Positions 48,221 to 53,416 of a DNA stretch of 53,416 nt are shown one piece after another; the first letter of the stretch is position 1, and each line of letters begins with the position of its first letter. A program made the position numbers and the translations under genes. This stretch comes from Dipetalonema caudispina. Lineage: Eukaryota > Nematoda > Chromadorea > Rhabditida > Onchocercidae. The DNA is taken from contig JABVXV010000387.1 of the NCBI GenBank assembly GCA_013365325.1, positions 1 to 53,416 on the forward strand, given 5' to 3'. The notes under the pieces are model-generated. The model had not been told where the DNA came from, made no database searches, and saw only the letters and a list, made by a program, of their open reading frames with translations.

Positions 48221-51006
48221 AAAAATTGAAAGGTGAAAAGAAAAAAGAATCGATTTTTGTTTTTTTAAGCAAAATTTCGAAAAAAAAATTGGATATTTTT
48301 TTATGATAGAATTTGTTGAAATTATTAGGAATCAAATGAGAATAAAAAGTTTCGATTAATCAAATGATTTTTATTGAAGAATGTATTCGAGACATTTGAT
48401 GGATTGTTATCGTAATCAATCATGCTTAAATATATTAACTTAGTATACCATATGAATCCGAAAAATTTTTCTCAAATAAATGATCGAACAGTTAATTTCA
48501 ACATTACATTTGCGAAATTTATTATTGAATATTTAAAAGGTTACTATCGTAAATTTCACTTTTATAACGTTTAAATTAAATCTTGTAGAATTTATATGTA
48601 ATTGAAAAATTTATCTTAAATAAATGGCCTAAAAGTTATTTTTTAATATAGGTAAATAAACAATTTGTGATTATGTTTGCAATCCTTTGATATTATAAAC
48701 AAATGAAAAAAAAAAAAAAAGGAGGAACAATGAAATAAATGAAATTTAAATAGTAAGAAAAAAAAAAAGAAAAGAAAAGAGTAAGTAATTTGATAATTAA
48801 TGAATGATAAGATAGAGGAAATTTTACACATAATATTATATAGGACAACAAAATGAAAGATACATGTTAAGACAAATAAATTATATCAGAAATTTTAATT
48901 TGATAGGGTGTTGGAGGGGTAATTTAGTATATTTGCACAACATTAATTACACCTATTTTTTGTTAAATATTTTGAAATGAATGAAATCTGAAGTAAACAA
49001 TACTTTTAGTTCTTTTGTAAAATAAATTTTCATTCCAACTTTCCTTCTTTTTTTTTTTTCCTTTCCTTCTTTCTTTCCTTTTTTCTTTTTCACTGATTTT
49101 TCAACAAATTTAAAATTTTTTAAAAAGTTCCTTTCTCTTCCTTTTTTTTTTTTTTTTGTTCAATTTTTGACAAATTTGAAATTTTTAGAAAGTTTAGAAA
49201 TATAAAAATGTTTGAAGTAAATTCGAAAAATAAATGATAAAAAAAAAAAGATGAAGAAAACGAATGATAGATAGGAATGATGTAATTGTGAAATATATTG
49301 GTATATATTTTAAAGTTTAAATGAAGCAGCTTGTGGAATTTGTTTAGAGAGTGAAAAGGAAAGAAAAAAAAAAAAAAAAGTAAGGAAGGAAATGAAACTG
49401 GATTAAAAATTATTGAACAGAAAGTACTTCACGAATCTTTTCTGCTACTTTTTTTTTTTTTCGGTCAGTGAAATATAATTTTTTGGTTTCTATTCAAAGA
49501 AAATAAGATATTTTGTCTCTTTCGATTTCATTCATCATTTTTTTTTAATCAATTTTGAGTTTTTTAAAATGATGAGTTAGTGTTAATTATAATATTTGAT
49601 AAAAATTTACTTGATGATTTGTTTTGATTGGTCAATTTAAATAAATGAGAAAAATATTGCAAAAATTTTTGATAGTTCATTTTATTTAAAAAATCAATTA
49701 AAAGAATGAAAAAATTACGCAAAAAAAAAGGTATAAAAAAGTGCTAAAGCTTAGATAACTAAGCTTTTAAGGAGATTTTATCTTCAACTAGATGATATTA
49801 TCTTTAAGATAGGCCTATGATAAATAATAAGGGTAGGCTAGTTTGCGAAAAAATCTATCCTCTCCATTTGGATTCCCAAAACAGTCATTCATTCACATTT
49901 TGGCCTTTTTTTTTTTCCTATTTTGTCCTCAAATTTTTCGTTGTAATAGAAATTTGAAAAGTAAATTGGAATTTGCTTACAATGCCAAAAATGATTCTCA
50001 TTCTCATTGAATTCTTAAAAAGTACACGCCTGAAAATGATATTATTATTTGAAAATGATATGAACCATTTCTAATTTTGGGAAAAAAAAAAAGAAAAACG
50101 AATCAACAAGAAGTGTTAAAAAGAAATTTCAACGAATAATTTATTATTCAAAACTTTTTCAAGCATATTAATTAATAAATCAATCAATATTGCTATCTTT
50201 TACAATGCAAATAAAATGTTGCTTTTCAATTATTTATGAATGATCTGATAAAAACGATAATTCTTTAATTCTTTTAATTAAACGAATACTATTAATCACA
50301 TATTTCTCATTTATACTTTCACTTTTCCCTGATTAATTTTAAAGACCTAAATATATATATATATATATTTGTTTATTCATTTACTTATTTATTTATTCAC
50401 AATCGCGTTTGGCATCTTTCGAATATCTTCCACAAATTCCTTTAAGTATTCAAGTAAATGTTATATCAGCAAATAAATATTCTCTATAACGAAAGTAAAT
50501 TTTGAAGTACAGCTATATTTGTGCTTGAAATTTGTACTAATAATACATTTATTACAACAATATGACTACTCATATATTTGAATATTACTTTTTCATGAAG
50601 TATTTGAAATTTTACAATAAAATTATTAAAAGGTAATCATATTAACATAATGTTAAAAATTTTGAGGAAAATTGGATTCATTTAAGAAAACAACAACAAC
50701 AAAAAAAAGAAAGTAGAAGTGAAGTTAAGTGAAACAAATGAAATTAAAAAATAATTTTTACAGAAAAAAAAAACTGTTAAATTAAAATTTATTAAAGTAT
50801 AAAAAATTTTTTACGTTTTTTCTTTTTTTTTTTTTTTTTTTCTGTATCATTGAAATTCATATTTTGCCAAAAGATAGGGGTTGTTTTAGTGCAATAAACC
50901 CAAGGATATGCCGTCTGTAAACAACTGTCATATATTAGTTAAACTTCTGTTTATTTTTTCCTTTACAAAATATTGTAGAGAAATTTTAGCATAAATATTC
51001 GTAGAG

Positions 51007-51041
<35 letters not shown>

Positions 51042-51270
51042 AAAAAAAAAAAAGCATAAAAATTTTCCTACAATGTCAAAAAAAAAAAAAAAAATTATTT
51101 AAAATTTGTTAAAATTAAAAAAAAAAAAAAATGTTTCATGAAATGATTATAATAAATGGAATGGAAATATGATGAGGGAGAATATTTTGAAATGAAAAAG
51201 TTAAGTGTTAAAAATGTTGTAAGCAAAATGGAAAATATGTGAATGTATGAGAATGGAGAATGAAAAGCTA

Positions 51271-51292
51271 AAATATATATATATATATATAT
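51271..51292. repeat. (AT)n microsatellite
   Basis: About eleven AT units, flanking the left end of a purine-rich stretch. Confidence 0.9.
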
Positions 51293-52035
51293 TTTAATGG
51301 ATGGTAGCAGAGCTAAAAGCTTGATAACAGAAAAGTTGGTTAGAAGAAAGATTTGAAGGAGAGAGATGAGGGTATGAAATGGGGAGGTGCAAAAGACGAA
51401 AGGGATGAAATGACAAACCTTCAAATCAAACTCTTTTCCAACCGATCGATGAAAATTTGTGAGATAGATAGTTGATGGACAGATGGATAGATGGATGAGA
51501 CTTTCTGATCTTCAACACTTCAAGCTTTTTCATATCTCTTATTTCATCCGTAAGAACAACATAGCATAATACAACAAAGTAGAAATATTTGCAAAATTTT
51601 CATGTTTTTAACAGCATTATTTCTTTTTTTTTTTTTTAAGCGGAAATTTTTTTTTTTTTTTTTGTAACTAACGACATATATTCCCAATAGTTTAGTTATA
51701 ATGTTAAAGTGGAAAAGAAGAAGTTATGGAAGGAATGATAGAATCATAAAACAAACTGAATACTTCAATTTTTACGGATATATTCGTGTAAAAATACAAA
51801 CCGGAAATTTAAACTTTGTTTGATAAATGAATATTATGTTATTATGTATAAATGTTTCCTGCTGTTTTTTTTTTTTTTTTTTTTCTTTTTTTATTAAAAA
51901 TATTTTTTTAAAAAAAATTCAATAAATAAACAAAAAAAAAAAAAATAGTTTTTCCACAAAATTTTTATGCTTAACTTTAAGACACAAAGTATAAATATAA
52001 AATTGTTTGCAAATAGTAAACATTACATTGTCTGC

Positions 52036-52071
<36 letters not shown>

Positions 52072-52650
52072 AAAAAGAGAAGGAAGTTGAGGAAAATTAT
52101 TGTTACTTAAAATTAATCGAAATTATCTAATTCAATTACGGTAAAATAATAATCTTTCGAAAAAGAAAAAGAAAAAAAGAATCCTACGATTTATTTAATT
52201 CTCTTAGTTCATTGAAAAAAAGAAAACAAAGAAATTGTTTACAATTGTAATACATGGAATTATTCGTTAGAACAAAAAATGAAGTTAAGAAAATTTATCA
52301 AATTTTCACTCAAATTTTTTTATTCCACCACAAAATTACAATTATTTCTTTTCTTTTTTTTTTTCCTATCAAATACTTGCAAAAATTTATACAATGAATT
52401 ACATTGCATAATTGAAATAATGAAAAAATTCTCAAATTTGAAATTACTTATTATAGAATTTATTTCTTATTGCATGCGCTAAAATGAATAATATAAAAGC
52501 ATTTTTTTTTTTTTTAAAGAAAAAAAGCTACACCAATGTTTTTGAAGATAAATTAAATTGAATGAAATTTCAGTAAAGCAATACTTTCTCCTTTATCTAA
52601 GCTTCCTATCAAATTGTTTGAAATTAGCATAGAGTAGTTAATAGCATTTA

Positions 52651-52653
<3 letters not shown>

Positions 52654-52693
<40 letters not shown>
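52654..52693. repeat. (AT)n microsatellite
   Basis: About 20 AT units in a row, followed directly by a GA run and a purine-rich stretch. Confidence 0.95.
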
Positions 52694-52696
<3 letters not shown>

Positions 52697-53293
52697 GAGA
52701 GAGAGACAGAATGGAAGTGTTAGTGTTTGAAAGAGAATGTTTGAAAATGAAATATAATCAGGATGAGATAAGTTAACGGATAGACTGATCCGATTTAAAC
52801 GGAATGATTGAAAAGAGTTGAAAAATTGGTAAGGGATAGATTTTTGGGATAGACGAGAAGTTGGAAAAGTTTTGATAAAAAGTAAAAGAGTGAAGAAGAA
52901 AAGAGAATTGATATTTGATGGAGAAATGAGTGAAGAAAGGAAGAAGCTTAATGGCATATCGAAGAATTTCAAATGTTACAACAGCAAAATCTTTTGTTAC
53001 GCATAAATTTACATAATGCTTCAAAATTTATAGTCAATCAATGAAAAGTGAGAAGGAGAAAATGTTATTAGTAAAAGGAATTGGAGATGGGAAAAGGAAT
53101 AGGAAATTTTCCACTTCCAAATATGCTACAAATTTCATATTGTAAAAAAAAAATGCGCTTGTTGGTTATTGTTTAGGCATTTTTATTTGTTGAGTAACTA
53201 TAGGCGCAATTTGTTTAAGTTAACTAAATTTCATGTTGCAAAGAAATTATTATTATTATTATTAAATTAAAAACTGTAATGAATTACTATTAA

Positions 53294-53324
<31 letters not shown>

Positions 53325-53340
53325 GTTATTATTATTATTA

Positions 53341-53416
<76 letters not shown>
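53294..53416. repeat. (ATT)n microsatellite at the right edge
   Basis: Near-pure ATT triplets with two GTT variants run to the last base. It is the reverse-complement motif of the array at the left edge. Confidence 0.95.

Larger units (their letters stand above)
47380..53293. other. Upstream region of the kinase gene, no gene recognised
   Basis: 5.9 kb of very AT-rich DNA with the densest homopolymers in the window, including A runs of about 33 (48186-48218) and about 30 (51009-51040), and (AT)n repeats at 50350-50369, 51271-51292 and 52654-52693. Two stretches (51180-51420 and 52680-52960) are strongly purine-skewed on the plus strand; their minus-strand frames are Phe/Leu/Ser-rich and low-complexity and are not called genes. 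The kinase promoter should lie in the first part. Confidence 0.6.

Noticed and set aside
51095..51424. 109-codon hydrophobic minus-strand frame; a similar one at 52652-53024
   Set aside because: They are translations of purine-skewed DNA and (AT)n repeats (IYIYIYI), with no motif or splice structure.

Overview
This window looks like nuclear DNA of a parasitic nematode, most likely a filarial or other spirurid worm. Three things suggest this. The DNA is extremely AT-rich, with dozens of poly(A)/poly(T) tracts. The genes are split into many small exons with GT-AG introns from about 50 bp to several kb. The best-recognised protein is a nematode-style UNC-42 homeodomain factor. I could not run a homology search, so the species is not named. 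Most single open frames in this DNA are noise; the real genes were found by joining exons whose splice sites and reading phases agree.

Layout. (1) 800-3585, minus: a type II membrane protein with a SEA-like extracellular domain, cut off by the left edge. (2) 7365-15061, plus: seven exons of a paired-like Q50 homeobox gene, unc-42, divergent from gene 1 across a 3.8 kb spacer, with a candidate second trans-spliced start at 9500. (3) 17279-20687, minus: a cysteine-rich extracellular protein with five GCC2/GCC3 (ephrin-receptor-like) modules and two EGF modules, all introns in phase 1, convergent with unc-42; its first exon is not found. (4) 22068-27838, minus: a three-exon gene for a 255-residue predicted secreted or membrane-anchored orphan with a 4.7 kb intron. 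(5) 33337-34781, plus: a decayed multi-exon globin-family pseudogene. (6) 36383-47379, minus: an 18-exon tau-tubulin kinase (CK1 superfamily) gene, 871 residues. (7) 47380 to the right edge: no gene recognised, mostly simple repeats.

The genes are independent transcription units (divergent, convergent or widely spaced), not an operon. The window begins with an (AAT)n array and ends with an (ATT)n array, which suggests it may be one assembly contig broken at microsatellites. The most unusual item is the globin pseudogene, whose introns and helix motifs can still be read through several stops and frameshifts. Other items worth checking are the alternative unc-42 start, several short degenerate tandem duplications, an inverted repeat rich in TAATTA sites upstream of gene 3, and a few coding-like open frames with no assigned gene.
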